A DNA stretch of 64,000 bases from assembly GCF_003573695.1 (NCBI RefSeq), contig NC_039367.1, positions 25,816,442 to 25,880,441 on the forward strand, written 5' to 3'. Positions 44,330 to 56,844 of the stretch are shown here, piece after piece. Source of the stretch: Papaver somniferum. Taxonomy: Eukaryota > Streptophyta > Magnoliopsida > Ranunculales > Papaveraceae. The notes beneath the pieces are model-generated. The model made no database searches, had not been told where the DNA came from, and was given only the letters and a program-made list of their open reading frames with translations. Made by a program: the position numbers and the translations under genes. Position 1 is the first letter of the stretch. Each line of letters begins with the position of its first letter.

Positions 44330-47111
44330 TGTTAGAGCATAGATCAGTTGAACCCACCAAGCGTTGGTATGTCAAGTTTGGTTGTCATATTTTAGTGAAT
44401 CAAGACTCATTTTAAGAGTCGTTTGATTATGTACTAGAGTCAACTTCGTATAGGTTAGCTTGAAAGTATTAGGATATGAGACATTACAAGTATTGCGAAG
44501 AGTTGAAGAAGTGAAGAAATAAGAAGCTACAACGACAACATCATCCTTCCACTTGAGGTTAGTGATATTTGACTTGAACTGTTTCATTCCCTAACGTATC
44601 TTTCAAGTCGTTCATATTGAAAACGAAACTGCGAAGCATGAACACTCTAGATAGACATAATATTAAGGAATACAATATGAAGTTTATTTCTTAACCATTA
44701 AACTTTGTAGATAAGACATCGACATAATCGTTTAAAAGTTATTGTCATTATGTAGGATATGAGGTGAGGATTTCATCCTAGGAAACAATGTTTTTACATC
44801 TGTTTTAAGGAATTAAGTTCATAAACTTGTTTATGAATCGAAAAGGAAATCGCCAGGCGTTATTGGGATAGTTATTCATTGCATATATTGTGAACATCCA
44901 ATATGTATGATATAGTATAACCGCTCACAACTTGTTTGTGTTCGTGGTAAAACTATTCACAAAGGCCTGACTTATGTATTGGTATGACTTTTATTAGTGA
45001 AACCGATCTTAAGTAATCACCTGAGATGGTATGATCGAGTTTGTGATTTGTTGAACCGAATCTGGGTAAAGGGGAACCGATCCTATGAATGGTGCAACAC
45101 ATCACAAAGGTGAATCGATCCTTGTATGAGGTGCATCAAGTTTTTAGCAGAAAGGGGAACCGATCCTATGGACATGTGAAACACATATAAGTTAGATACC
45201 ATATATATGTGGGGAACCGATCCTAGTACCTAGTCAACCGAATTTTGGAAAGCCAGTGACTATGCACAGTACTCACATGGAGGTAGAACTGAAACTTGTT
45301 TTGGTAGAACCGTTAAACCCATGATTTGTGATTGAGTGTTTCTTAATCAATCGCATAGTTCTTGAAAGTCAGATGCACCAATTCTAAACTTGTTTCGAAG
45401 TGTGGGAAATCGGTTTCAAGGTTGTAAGTATGAAAGAGGACTTACAAAGTAAGGATGTCGGCATACTTCGAACACGTATAGTAATGTTTATCTTTTATTG
45501 TTCAAAGTTATTCCTTTATAGCTACGGGAAGAAAATCCCAGGATCGAAATATAAATAAGTTAAGAATCTTTTAATTAAGGTTGTTGATTTTATTTTAGGA
45601 AAATGAGAATTAGTAATGTGCATTTACTAGTTGGGATTTTCCAAAGAGATTTTCGGTCATTATTTTGGACAGAGCATTTCCAGGAATTATGGAAACCGAA
45701 TTTGGAATATATTGAATATCTTTGAGAATATTTTCGGTTTTGGAAATTCCTTGGTGTCCAAACCTCTTTGTCTATAAATACTTGAAGTTTGCATTTCTAG
45801 CAAACTAATCCTTTGTAATAGCAAACTACCTCTTTTTGTGCTGCTACTGGTGAAGCTGCCTATTCGGAGAGGAAAGTAACCTAATTAGGCGAAATCTCTT
45901 ACAGCCGCTCAGTTTAAAGTCTTCTTTGGGATTGAGAAGCTCTACGAGTACCGTTGGTGGGAAACTAGATAATTGCGGTTTATCTTGTGTTCTCGATTGA
46001 TTTGGTTGACTAACGGTGGTTGAACTTTGATTGCACCTAGTTTATTTATGCTTGAGAATCTTCTCTTCTGATATAAGATTCACTCAAACTAGATCGAAGT
46101 TTTGACAGGGATCTTTAGACTGTTTTTAGTGCTAAAGACGATCTTGTGATAATCCATTGTTAACAGACTCCGTTCTATGCGTGATTGATCATAAGAGATT
46201 CACGTGATTATGTGCAGGTGTTTATTGAAGATCTAAGAAGATTTAAAGACGAAGAAGATGTTGAACATTTCTGATTTGTGGGTTCATAATCTTTGGTGTG
46301 CACAATACTTGTTTCGGTATAAGAGGATATAATTAATAATCGGTTTTATCCTTGTGCTAGAATTTGATTGATTAATTGAGTAGATCAGCATCAACACAAT
46401 TTTTTGGATTAAGTGTGTTGATCACAAAATCTTAACGATTACCTTGGTAATTGAACATAAGATAGATCTAAGGACCTGACGAAGGAGTTTATGTTAAGAT
46501 AAACAGAAGAGCCTTTGTCCGACTCATATCACTTGGTTGAATAGAGTTGATACCAAACAGATTTGTTGTTCCTTTACTGTTTGGAATACGAACCAAAGGA
46601 ATTGTACCAAGTACGTGACTTATTCATAAGTTGGAGGCGTGGGAATACAGACAGAACTAGGTGAACTATAGGTTTAGCGCTTGGTCTCAACTATACGAAG
46701 TTGGTTTAATTTTGTGTAGTGGATTAATCCTGAGAGTATCCAATTATGGACAAGGTCTCGGGGTTTTTCTGCATTTGCGGTTTCCTCGTTAATAAAATCT
46801 TGCTGTGTCATTTACATTATATTTCCGCATTATAATTGTTTTATTATAATTAAAATAACTTACACAAACGTTAATTCCTATTTACTTGATAAGAAATCCT
46901 ATTGTTTTTGGTTAAGTCCGAACCTTTTTATCAAGTAAACATACTTCGTTGTTGTATTGTCTCGATCTCGTATCCATAGACGATCACACGAAGTGTGAAT
47001 CGATTAGTTGCATTGTCTCGACTCAGTCCATAGAAAATCACTTTCGGAGAAAGGACTTATAGGTAGGAAAAGTTTTATCTTGAGGTATATTTGGTTACCC
47101 TCGCCTTTTCA
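44330..47111 (+). mobile_element. Solo LTR of family A, 2,782 bp
   Basis: Begins TGTTAGAGCATAG and ends CTCGCCTTTTCA, with a perfect 5-bp TSD, CATAC (44325-44329 and 47112-47116). It is the reverse complement relative of 56845-59668 and of the split LTR at 1-12984. No interior sequence is present, so it is a product of LTR-LTR recombination. A GGAACCGATCC-type repeat cluster lies at about 45050-45250. Confidence 0.92.
45773..45780 (+). promoter_or_regulatory. TATA box of the solo LTR
   Basis: TATAAATA in the context TTTGTCTATAAATACTTGAA is conserved in reverse at 58199-58206, and in weaker form near 845, in the other family A copies. Confidence 0.55.
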
Positions 47112-47539
47112 CATACTGAAAATCCGTTTGCATTCTTGCTTGTCTTCGGTATTCGATAAAAAGCTTGTTTTAGCCACAACTTCTTCGTCCGAACTCGGAA
47201 TAACCTCATTCTTTTTGAATTATTTTATTCTTTCAATTGTCTAGTGATAAAAAATACTGAATTTGAATGATTTAAGCTTGGTCTTTGGTCCGTCTCTTGA
47301 TTTTGAGCGTTTTGGTCCTTTTCGTCGCATTTCTTCTACTTATCTTGGACTTGGGCACTTGGATACTTGGAATACTTCTCTTTCTAGATATTTTTATCAC
47401 TTTGTAGCTCCTTTTTGGATGATTCACCTAATAAAGACAAATAAGAGAAAACCGAAGTAATAATACGAAAATATGCAAGAATAATAGCTAAAACAAGTAT
47501 GGAATGGATACTAAAATCATATGAATTATGCACTTATCA

Positions 47540-48830
47540 TTCCACCAACTGGTTGGCCCTCAAACCATCAATTTTCTCACTGAAGAGCTTATGTGGTTCA
47601 TACTATGCAATGTGCCAAAGGAATGCATAAAATTTGAAGATGTGAAACTTCTTACTTTTAAAATGGGTGAGCTAATAGAAGTTAAGGAACCATATGGTAG
47701 TCATCCTCTAAAAAAGAACGTTAAATTTTGTGTTCATATTTCTTTTCAAAGAGATTTTCCGGCTGGTATTCCTTTAATTACTAGAGGAATAATTCAACTG
47801 TTTCTTATTGAATGTAGATACTTCAAAGTCCCAAGATATTTATGTACTTCATGTCGTATCATTGATCATAAATAAGCTACTTGTCCTCTTTGGTTGTCTA
47901 AGTTAAAATCTAAGAAGGAAGCTAAAACTACAAGCTCTAGTTATACTCTCCCTAGGGTATCCATACTAATGATGCCTCCTAAACCAGTTCTTTCTCCTAT
48001 TCCACCTGAAGATGGTAAACTAGTTCCGATTCTACAATGATTGCAGCAGATACTTTTCCTGAGACGCAAGATGCAATTATTGGCCTTTCTAATGATGAAC
48101 GTGGGAAAGTTGTGATTAAGGCAACAAATGAGTATCATAAGGACTGTTTTCAGATGGGTCCTTTTGTAAATAGATCCGCTGCTTTAAATATCTATGATGA
48201 TGGTCCTGTCTTACATCACAACTCAATTAAGAAATGCAATAGTCTTCCTGTCATTCTAAAGCAAACCCTGATTCAGAATGAAACTTTATCTGAGTCATCT
48301 TCAACACCTGAACCTGCTAAATAGGGACAAATTCCAAACTCTTCCAAGAGATTCAAATCGTCTGTTGTTCCAACTCAGAAAGATACTGTTACTAGAGAAG
48401 AAGTGGTCTCCTTAGCAGCGGAACATGATGCCTTATCCAACCTAAAAAGAAAAATCAACCCTATAACTGATCTTAGGAAACGCACTAGATCTAGTTCTTC
48501 AAGTCTAGCTAGTATTATAATGGTTCTTAAACAAAAATGATTCTTTTGAACCAGATTACAATACTCTTTGTCCTCCAATCACAAAATTAAGGGATCCTTC
48601 AACTATTAACCTCATAAATTGTACCCTCAATACCCATTATGTGGTTAATCCTTCTGGTTGTTACATTTTCCTACTGATACTACTCTGTTGAGAAGTTATG
48701 TCAACAATAATTCTTCTCAAGATGTTGTCAAAGGCCTATTCTTAATGGTGGATCTACCAGTTCTCAGCTTAGTGGAGATTCTAACTCCACCACTCAGGTA
48801 AACTCAACTATCTCCCCTCCTTTAAATGCT
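47540..48830 (+). pseudogene. LINE 2 ORF1, 3' piece
   Basis: The DUF4283-like core resumes after the gypsy element: LTEELMWFILCNVPKECIKF, FKMGELIEVKEP, then a CCHC knuckle LCTSCRIIDHK-stop-ATC in which a TAA falls between the His and the last Cys. The tail (47920-48830) is Pro/Ser/Thr-rich and broken. One frame at 48037-48324 stays open for 95 codons. Confidence 0.75.
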
Positions 48831-48839
48831 TTCAATTTT

Positions 48840-51800
48840 ATGTCCAAAATTGCTTCCTCATTCCCTGTTAATAATGTTAATATGCTTTGCTGGAAGGTTA
48901 GAGGCTTAGGAAAGAAATCAGCTACTAAAGAACTTAATCTTCTTTGTAAGAATATCAACGCTGGCATTATCTTCCTCTCGGAAACTAAAATGAAGAATGA
49001 TACTTCTGCTAGAAAGATGAAAAATATGGGATTTACTTGTACTTTTAATGTGCCTAGTATTGGTAGAAGTGGTGGTTTGGTTTTATCTTGGAAAAAGGAG
49101 ATCAACCTCAACATTTTATACTCTAGTATGAGGGGCATCTATGTTACAACCAACGACATCATTCATTCTAAACTGTCATTTTCATTTCATTTATGGAGAA
49201 CCCAATAGTAGTCTTAAAAATACTTTTTGGGATAGCCTTTGTCAAATGCCACCCATTGCTTCAGATGAACCTGTTTTCTTTGTAGGTGATTTTAATGCTC
49301 TGCTAAGTTCTGATGATAAAAATAGGGGTCTGGAGGTTGATGACTCTGATTTTCTTAACCTTAGAACTTTTTGTGATAAATTTGATTTGCATGACCCAGG
49401 TTACTCTGGTCCTAGATTTACTTGGTATAATATGCAACAAGTTCCTGATCTGATTCTTGAAAGACTTGATAGATGTCTAATTAACCCCTCTGTTGAGGGA
49501 TTATTTCCTAAACTTTGTGTGAATAACCTTCCTAGATATTCCTCTGATCATTGCCCTATGCATATTGATTTCAATTTTGATGATGTTTGTATGCCTAGGC
49601 TTTTCCATTTTATGGCAATGTGGATTTGGGATCCCACTTGTAGAGACACTATTGCTAACTTTTGGTCTGTTAATGTTGTGGGATCCCCTGCCTATAAGAT
49701 TAAAGCTAAACTTTTAAACACAAAAAAAGGGTTACGTACGTGATTGGAATAAATCTTCTTTTGGTAATATTCAAATTAATATCTCTACTACCAGAGAGGA
49801 ATTAGTGGATATTCAAACTTCTAATCCAACTGATTCTAGGGCCACTTCTAGGCTTAGAGCCAGACTGGAATACCTCTACAATTTAGAGAACTCTACTGGA
49901 AGGATAATCTAGAGAGGTTTGGCTTATGGAAAGTGATAGAAATTCACCCTATTTCCATAGAGTCACCCTCTTTAGGAGAAAAAGAAATGTTATTAGTTGG
50001 ATTAAAGACCCATCTGGTACTATCCTAACGGATAGGAATAGTATTGGAACATACTTTGTTGATTACTTTAAGAACTTTACTCCTCCCACCCCCAGCAATT
50101 TTAGGATGAGATCCTTCAAGACCTCCCTGTGAAATTTTCTGAAGCTGACAATTCTCTCATAAATTATCCTTTTTTCTGCTGAGGAAATTAAGAATGCAGT
50201 CTTTCAAATGGGAGGTAAAAAGGTTCCTGGACCTGATGGCCTCATTGGTAGTTTCCGCTAAAAAACATTAGGATATAGTGGGAGAGGATGTTATTGATAT
50301 GACCCAGACTTGTTATAGAACTGGTCATATAGCTAAAGTTTTCAACCACACTAATATAGCTCTCATCCCTAAAATCCCTCCGGCTGAGTTGGTCTCTCAG
50401 TATAGACCCATAGTGCTTTGTAATTTTATTTAAAAAATCCTATCTAAAACCTTGGTCAATAAATTAAAGCATGACCAAAGCGCCTTTGTCCCTAAGAGGA
50501 GTATATCTGACAATATTCTTTTAGCTAATGAGGATATATTTGCTGTCAATCATCATGATAAAATTGTTGGCATTGTTGTCATCAAACTTGACATGTCCAA
50601 CACTTATGATAAGTTAAAATGGTCCTTTCTTGAAAAAGTGTTAGAAAAAATGAGTTATATCTGATCATTGGGTCAAACTCATAAATCAGTGTATTTCTTC
50701 TATTTCTTACTCCATCCTCCTCAATGGTAGTCCCACTGGACTTATTAAACCTGAGAGAGGATTAAGACAAGGAGACCCTCTGAAGCCTTACCTTTACATT
50801 ATATGTTCAGAGGTTATGTCCTCTTATATTGATTTTCTTACTAGAAAAGGTCTGGTTGAAGGCACAAAAGTGTGTAAAAATGCTCCTGCAATGACACATC
50901 TTTTATTTGTTGATGATTCCTTACTCTTTTCTAAAGATATTATAAAAGATTTCCAGACTATCAAAGAGGACCTCCAAAAGTACTGTTTGGCCTCTAACCA
51001 AGAAATCAAATTTGATAAGTCTGAGATTTTTTTTAGCAAAAAAAACCCAGAACATCTAAGACATCATCTTTCTAATATCCTTGATATAAAGAACATACAC
51101 TTAGGAGAAAAATATCTGGGTATACCAACTGTGTTCCAGGATTCAAAAATACAAAACCACATGGGTATTCTCCAAGCAGTTGATGCTACAATTTCGATTT
51201 GGATTCATAAGCTTATGTCTCAGGATGCTAGAACTACTTTGATTAAACACATTGGACATGCTATCCCTCTCTATCAAACGGGTGCTTTCCTTATTCCCAA
51301 ACATCTTTGCAGAAAAATGGATTCCCACCTATATAAATTCTGATAGGGGGATACCCTTGACCCTAAAGATAGGAAACTACATATTTTGGGGTGGTCTGAA
51401 GGAGGCCTTGTTTTTCAGGAAATCTGAACTAAATAATCTATCTACATTAGCTATAAATGCTTGGAGGATTATTGAAAATCCTTACTGCATGTTATCTAAT
51501 GTTCTTAAAGATAGATACTTCCCTAGAACTGATTTCTTAAATGCTAAATGCCCTAATAATTGTTCTTGGACTTGGAAGTGTTTACATGCTATAAAGGAAC
51601 TAATTAAGCCTTTTATCATTTGGATTATGGGAGATGGTCAATTTATTGACCACAGGTGTGATAAATGGATTCCATCCTTTGAATCTACTTCTTCTAACCC
51701 TCTTGTTCCTCCGGATCCTAATTTTTAAGTTTCTTACTTTATTATTCATATTACTAGATCTTGGGATGTTAATAGATTAAACACCCGCTTTGATAATGCT

Positions 51801-51990
51801 TCTGTTGAGAAGATTGTCACCATTCCCTTAACCAGATTTGCACTCTTGATAGGAGGGCTTGGGATCTTTCAAAGAATGGTATATTTACCTCTAAATCTTC
51901 TTACTTGGGACTTCGGGGGCTTAAGCCTTCCCCTTGTAGTGCTAGTGGAAAGTCTCAATTCAAGAATGAAATCTGCGTGTATTGGTGTTA
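48840..51990 (+). pseudogene. LINE 2 ORF2: endonuclease and reverse transcriptase, many lesions
   Basis: The endonuclease has NMLCWKVRGLGKK, FLSETKMKND, FVGDFNALLSSDDK and YSSDHCPMHIDFNF (48870-49735, one frameshift near 49180). The linker has SPYFHRVTLFRRKRN. The RT has GKKVPGPDGLIGSF followed by a stop, IALIPKIPPAELVSQYRP, KHDQSAFVPKRSISDN, IKLDMSNTYDKLKWSF, RGLRQGDPLKPYLY and the catalytic LLFVDDSLLF (50200-51345, several frame changes). Thumb and connection pieces follow to about 51990, where it abuts LINE 3. zf-RVT and RNase H are absent, so the 3' end is lost. Confidence 0.85.
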
Positions 51991-52005
51991 ATCCAAATAG
52001 ACAAA

Positions 52006-53166
52006 TAAGAAGAACAATTACAACTACTCAACTTGTGTCGATGCTTCTGAGGAATACACCTACAGTTTGATAGGTAAAATCATGTCAAAGAAGCCTCTAG
52101 ACCATGATGATGTGAAAAAAAGATATTAACATTTGCTGGAGAAGTTATAGGAAATATGATATTATCACTAAAGGAACAAATCTCTTTGTTTTCCGTTTCC
52201 AAGAGAAAGAAAACTATGATGTTGTGCAAACAAAAACATGGGATATTCTAGGGTATCTGTTACATCTACAAAAATATGATTCTGACATTCCAGTCAAAGA
52301 TCATGTTTTTCTTCATCACATTTGGAGTATGAAGCTACGAAATATTGCAAACATTATTCTAAATGAGAAATTAGTTGATAAGATATGTAAGGATATTGGC
52401 ACTAAGGTTCTTCCTAGGGGGAGGAAAAGATTACCTAGAGGCAGTGTGACTAATACTGTCTATATTAAGGTTAATCTTAAGGATCCATTGAGAAGAAGAG
52501 GGTGGATTGACACCCAATGGAGGTAGACACTGGGTTATATACCATTTTGAAATGCATCTGTACAAGATATGTAAAGATTGTTGGGTGGTTCACCATGTGG
52601 ATGCATCTTGTAAAAGGTTAACACAAGAACATAAATTAGACGCAATGATTTAGGATTATTCAGTTTGGAGTCAAACTGAAGAGGGTAAATTTTTTTTGGC
52701 TTCCTATATCATAAACTCGGGTGCCGATATGATGGATAGTGTTTCTGAAACACAACAAGGGGATACTAGTAATTCTCCCCAGAATACTCTTCTATCTAAT
52801 ACTCGAGAATCTTAAATAGATATACTAGATGAAGTCGACATGAGGAAAAACAAGAGAACCAGAGAGGATGAAGCGCTGACCATCACAGAAACTTCTAATC
52901 TCAACTCAATCAATACTCATATCAATCCTATCTACCAAGCTGTAATTAATGGGTCCGAGGAAGCAATTGAAGATTGTGATATAACTGAAGAACATAGGAT
53001 GGAGTACCAACAAAATTATGTTGAGGAAAACATTTCCAAAGCATTTTATAACGTAAAACTTGTTCCTACTGGGCAAGCTACACATAATCGCTATGGAAAT
53101 CCTACTAGTTATCATCAGGTTTTTATCCTAAACCCTAATTTTATTTTTCAGCCAATTTTAGGTTAA
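52006..53166 (+). pseudogene. LINE 3 ORF1
   Basis: From 52006 the frame YTYSLIGKIMSKKPLDHDD leads into NICWRSYRKYD and LFVFRFQEKENYDVVQTKTW, then VKDHVFLHHIWSMKL, a DUF4283-like protein. A knuckle, CKDCWVVHHVDASC, follows near 52570-52612 in another frame, then a charged tail (52840-53166). Several stops and frame shifts are present. It is a different lineage from LINE 2, because both contain the same domain with distinct wording. Confidence 0.75.
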
Positions 53167-53319
53167 ATTGTGGTCGACTGTTTTCCCAAATTTGCAATTC
53201 CGGATTTTTGCAGTTTACATTCGTGATTCTGATAGAAAAATTGTTTGGTGTTTCAATTACTGTAGTGTTTTGAGGGAAATAATACTGGGCAAATCAATTT
53301 TAAAAATTTAGAGTTTAAA

Positions 53320-54470
53320 ATGAGATTTTTATCCTGGAATGTACAGGGGTATGGCAATAAAGAAACTAGGTTTCATTTAATAACCATAATTAGAATAAAT
53401 GATCACGATGTCGTTTTTCTTAGTGAGACTAAGACAAAGACTAAAAAAATGGAGCCTTTAATTCAACCTCTAAATTTCCCTAATGGAATTATGATAGCTA
53501 TTGTTGGTCTATTTGGGGCCTTTGTTTGCTTTGGATGGATGGTCTGAAGAATTTTGGACTGCCAATGAAATGTGATTAACTGTGAGTTAAATATTGATAC
53601 TAGAACTACTATTTGTCTTACTTGCATGTATGGAGCTCTTCCTAATGGGAATAGAAGTGCTCCATTGGATTATGTCCAACAGTTTAGTCATACAATAGGT
53701 ACCCCATGGGTGTTAATGGTTGATCTGAATATAATTTTATGTAGCTCTGAAAAATCTGGTGGTATTTCTCATACTCAATCTACTCTTGATATTGTTGTTG
53801 ATTTCATAGACAATCTAGGATTGCAGGACATTGTTTTCTCTGGTAATAGATTTACTTGGTCAAATAAAAGATACAATAGTGAATTTATTCAAGAAAGATT
53901 GGATAGATTTATAGGAAATTCCCAATGGACACAATTGTATCCTAATTCTCATTTTTATCATCTGGCTCTTATAGCTAGTGATCGTAGCCCCATTCTTTAA
54001 ACTAGTTCGAAAGAGAACAATAATATGAAAAGGCCTAGGAAATTTAATAAATGTTGGTTAAGATACGATAGTTGTAGATTTGTTATCCAAGATAACTGGC
54101 AAACAAATGACCAAGGATTAGCATTTAAGCACAAATGTTCCCTTAAGCAGGTTAGGAATGTTCTAGGCCAATAGAATATTCATAATTTTGGTCACATTCA
54201 AACTAATCTGAGTAGACTTAATAATACGGATAATAATTTACATGAGTAGGGTATAGTTGATACCATAGACCCTAGGATTGTTAATTTGAATACTCATATG
54301 GAATATTGGGAAAACATTGAGGAATACTTCCATAAGCAAAGAGCTAAAGATGATTGTATTAAGTTTGATGATACAAATACATGATATTTCCATACTAGAG
54401 CTGGTTTCAGAAAGAAAAAAACAAGCATTGAGGCTATACAAGATACAAGATAGTAATGTGAATTGGTTGT
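53320..54470 (+). pseudogene. LINE 3 ORF2, endonuclease part, truncated
   Basis: Starts MRFLSWNVQGYGNK, with FLSETKTKTKKM. After a break near 53540, it resumes with ICLTCMYGALPNGN, VLMVDLNIILCSSEKSGG, FTWSNKRYNSEFIQERLDRF and SDRSPIL. The DFN of the endonuclease reads DLN. The post-endonuclease linker (EEYFHKQRAKDDCIKF, FHTRAGFRKKK) ends near 54460 where the next element begins. RT is missing. Confidence 0.82.
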
Positions 54471-55049
54471 CATAATAAGAAGTCCCCCCTAGTGTGTTGT
54501 CATCCTATTGCAAGAACAAAAGAACAACAACAAAAGCAACCTTTACCAAATTAAGGTTGAATCGGTTTTAACTAATGCGTGTCAATAGTAAAAGTTGAAA
54601 ACCCGAAACACATATGTTATGCTAAACACAACTCATGTAAACATAAATTGAATCAACATATTGTGACTTTTGACATATGAATTTCAATAGGAACACCTTA
54701 TGATCCTTTGATAAAGCCTACCAACATGGGCTAGAACTTAATCCCGCTAATTCAAAAAGCCACATAAATCATAAGGGTTTCATCATATAAGATCGAATAT
54801 TAAGGTTAATAAAAAACGAAATCCGGCATCTCATAAACTGAAAACACATAACAAAAATATAAAACATTCATTCACAGGCTATGTAATTGGTAACTATCAC
54901 ACAAAAATTATAAAATAATAATTTTATTCATAATGATGATAGTTTTTATTCGAAAAAGACCTTATACAAAGATATCGAAATAAATCAATACATTGTCGTC
55001 CATTTTTCTGATTGGATCTTTGAACAGTATTTCTCAAAGATCATCTTCA

Positions 55050-56785
55050 ATATTCTTAAATCTCTCGAGATTTTTGATTATGTTCACAAGCTAAAGCATT
55101 AACCTTTCGATTAATATTCGGAGCATACTCCCTATCACTTATTCCAAATTTAATCAGTTTTCTTTGGATATGGATAACAATTCTTAGTAATGCTGCATGT
55201 CTATGATGAGTTTCAACAGTACTGAGGAGGACTTGTCTTAGATTGAGAATATCAATCTTAGCATCCAAACTATTATGAACAAGGATATTAGTAACTCCTT
55301 CTTGATATGTCACATCTTCATTCTCTTTTAGTTTATCCTCACAACCAGATTTCCTGAAGGAATCAACAAGATTAACAGTCTCGCTAGAAACCTTTTCAGT
55401 CAAGGCTTTCAAAATCTTGGCTTGAGATCTGGTTTGAGGATACATCTTTTTAGTATAAAATTCTCAATCAAGATGAGTACATATACTATAGGATTTCAAC
55501 ACATACCAAACATAGGTATCAGCCTTAAATAAATAATTCTGACCAGATTCAAAAATAATTTTGCATCTTATGTGTTTTCGAATCCTAAAGATTTTTCCGA
55601 AAAGAATCAATCATGTATCTAAAAATACTTTAGACAAGAAAACCTATCATGTTTACACAAATTTTTGTAAGACAACTTTTCTACAAAAAGAATTCTTAAA
55701 TATCTTCAAGTAGATTATGTATTCTCTAAATGCTGAAAAAGATATATTAACAGGATTCTGGATGCCCAGATACTTGTGTTTCCTTACATTAAAAGATTGA
55801 GCATTGTAAGGATGCCCTTTCCAACATTGTTAAGTGTTGCGGTGAGAGAAATCCTCACCAAGTACCATTGGAGCAACATTTACCTTCTTCTCTGTAGGGA
55901 CATGATCTTGTGTCCTTGTATGGGTTTCGAATTTGTTTGATACATCCTTTTCATCAATAATATTGCGTGACACTATATTCTTGATTACTTTTTGAGCCAA
56001 GATGGTATTTCCTTTTTATTTGAACCCAAGTAAGCTTGATCAGACATCATACAGATTGCAGAGATCTTTCTTTCGAGACTTTCGATATGCCTTTTTAAGG
56101 TATCCATACCTTGTTGAAAATGTCTTTATAAATATTTTCCAAAGCATACCTCTTGACATGATTCTATAAGAATTTTTCTCTCAATAATTTTATTCCTTAC
56201 TTGTGAATAATCTAGCGATTGTGTAAGACTTTCACACTCTGAAGTTTTTTGATTCACTTCATTGCACAAGGCCAGTTTTTTCCGAATAATCTGCCAAATT
56301 CTTTTTGAGGATGAGTGTATTTCGTTTTATTTCACAAATTTTTACATTCAAATGAACAATAAGTTCTAAAATATATTCCAGGCTATCAGTGGATTTTCCT
56401 GCTTTTGAAAAGGTTTTAACCTTATTAAAAAACCTTTGTAATCCAATCCGAAATTCGGAATTTGGGAAGGATAGTGAATTTAAATCCTTCTTACTTTATG
56501 GATAGAAACACAGGATTTTTCACCAATAACTGGAATCGGATCCAAAACATGTTTTGACTCAGGCACTTGTACATTTTCTTTTGAATGCATTTTTTCTTAT
56601 CATGAACATAATTCTCACTCGAGTATTTATCAGTTATAGACTTTGTTCTTTATTTCAAAAAGAATTACGATGCCAATTTCCATTGACCCTTTTTGAGAGA
56701 TTATTCCCATCATCTTGATGTACGCTAACTGAGTCCTTTATAAGTTTACCTTTGCTTTTATTATTTCGACTCATATCTTATAAGT
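55050..56785 (-). pseudogene. Degenerate gag-like frames of the family A element
   Basis: The minus strand first reads MSRNNKSKGKLIKDSVSVHQ (56776), about 40 codons to a stop. After breaks come coiled-coil-like stretches: ALCNEVNQKTSECESLTQSL and MDTLKRHIESLERKISAICM (56290-55990). A 129-codon frame (55445-55056) follows with MYPQTRSQAKILKAL. Charged, helical and Lys-rich composition fits a gag C-terminal region, but no zinc knuckle is seen and the assignment rests on position after the PBS. Confidence 0.45.
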
Positions 56786-56830
56786 TGGATCGCACCAAAC
56801 ATAGATTGTTAGATCTTTTCGTGTTTGCCT

Positions 56831-56842
56831 GCTCTGATACCA
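56831..56842 (-). other. Primer-binding site, initiator tRNA-Met type
   Basis: The minus strand reads TGGTATCAGAGC, the standard plant copia site complementary to the initiator tRNA-Met 3' end. It lies two bases inside the LTR boundary at 56845. Confidence 0.88.
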
Positions 56843-56844
56843 AT

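Larger units (their letters stand above)
38246..47539 (-). mobile_element. Ty3/gypsy element keeping only part of gag, with nested solo LTR
   Basis: A perfect 5-bp TSD, TTCCA, lies at 38241-38245 and 47540-47544. The 3' LTR is 38246-39767. The 5' LTR is 43227-47539, itself split by the solo LTR 44330-47111. Without that insertion the LTRs are 1,522 and 1,526 bp. PBS, gag and polypurine tract read on the minus strand. The 3.46 kb interior lacks protease, RT, RNase H and integrase. The element lies inside LINE 2 ORF1 and is therefore younger than that LINE. Confidence 0.92.
43227..47539 (-). repeat. 5' LTR of the gypsy element, interrupted
   Basis: Left piece 43227-44329 and right piece 47117-47539 match 38246-39300 and 39350-39767. 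The interruption is the solo LTR with its duplicated CATAC. Confidence 0.9.

Noticed and set aside
55056..55445. 129-codon minus frame as an independent gene
   Set aside because: It lies in the interior of a family A retroelement downstream of its primer site and is best read as decayed gag.
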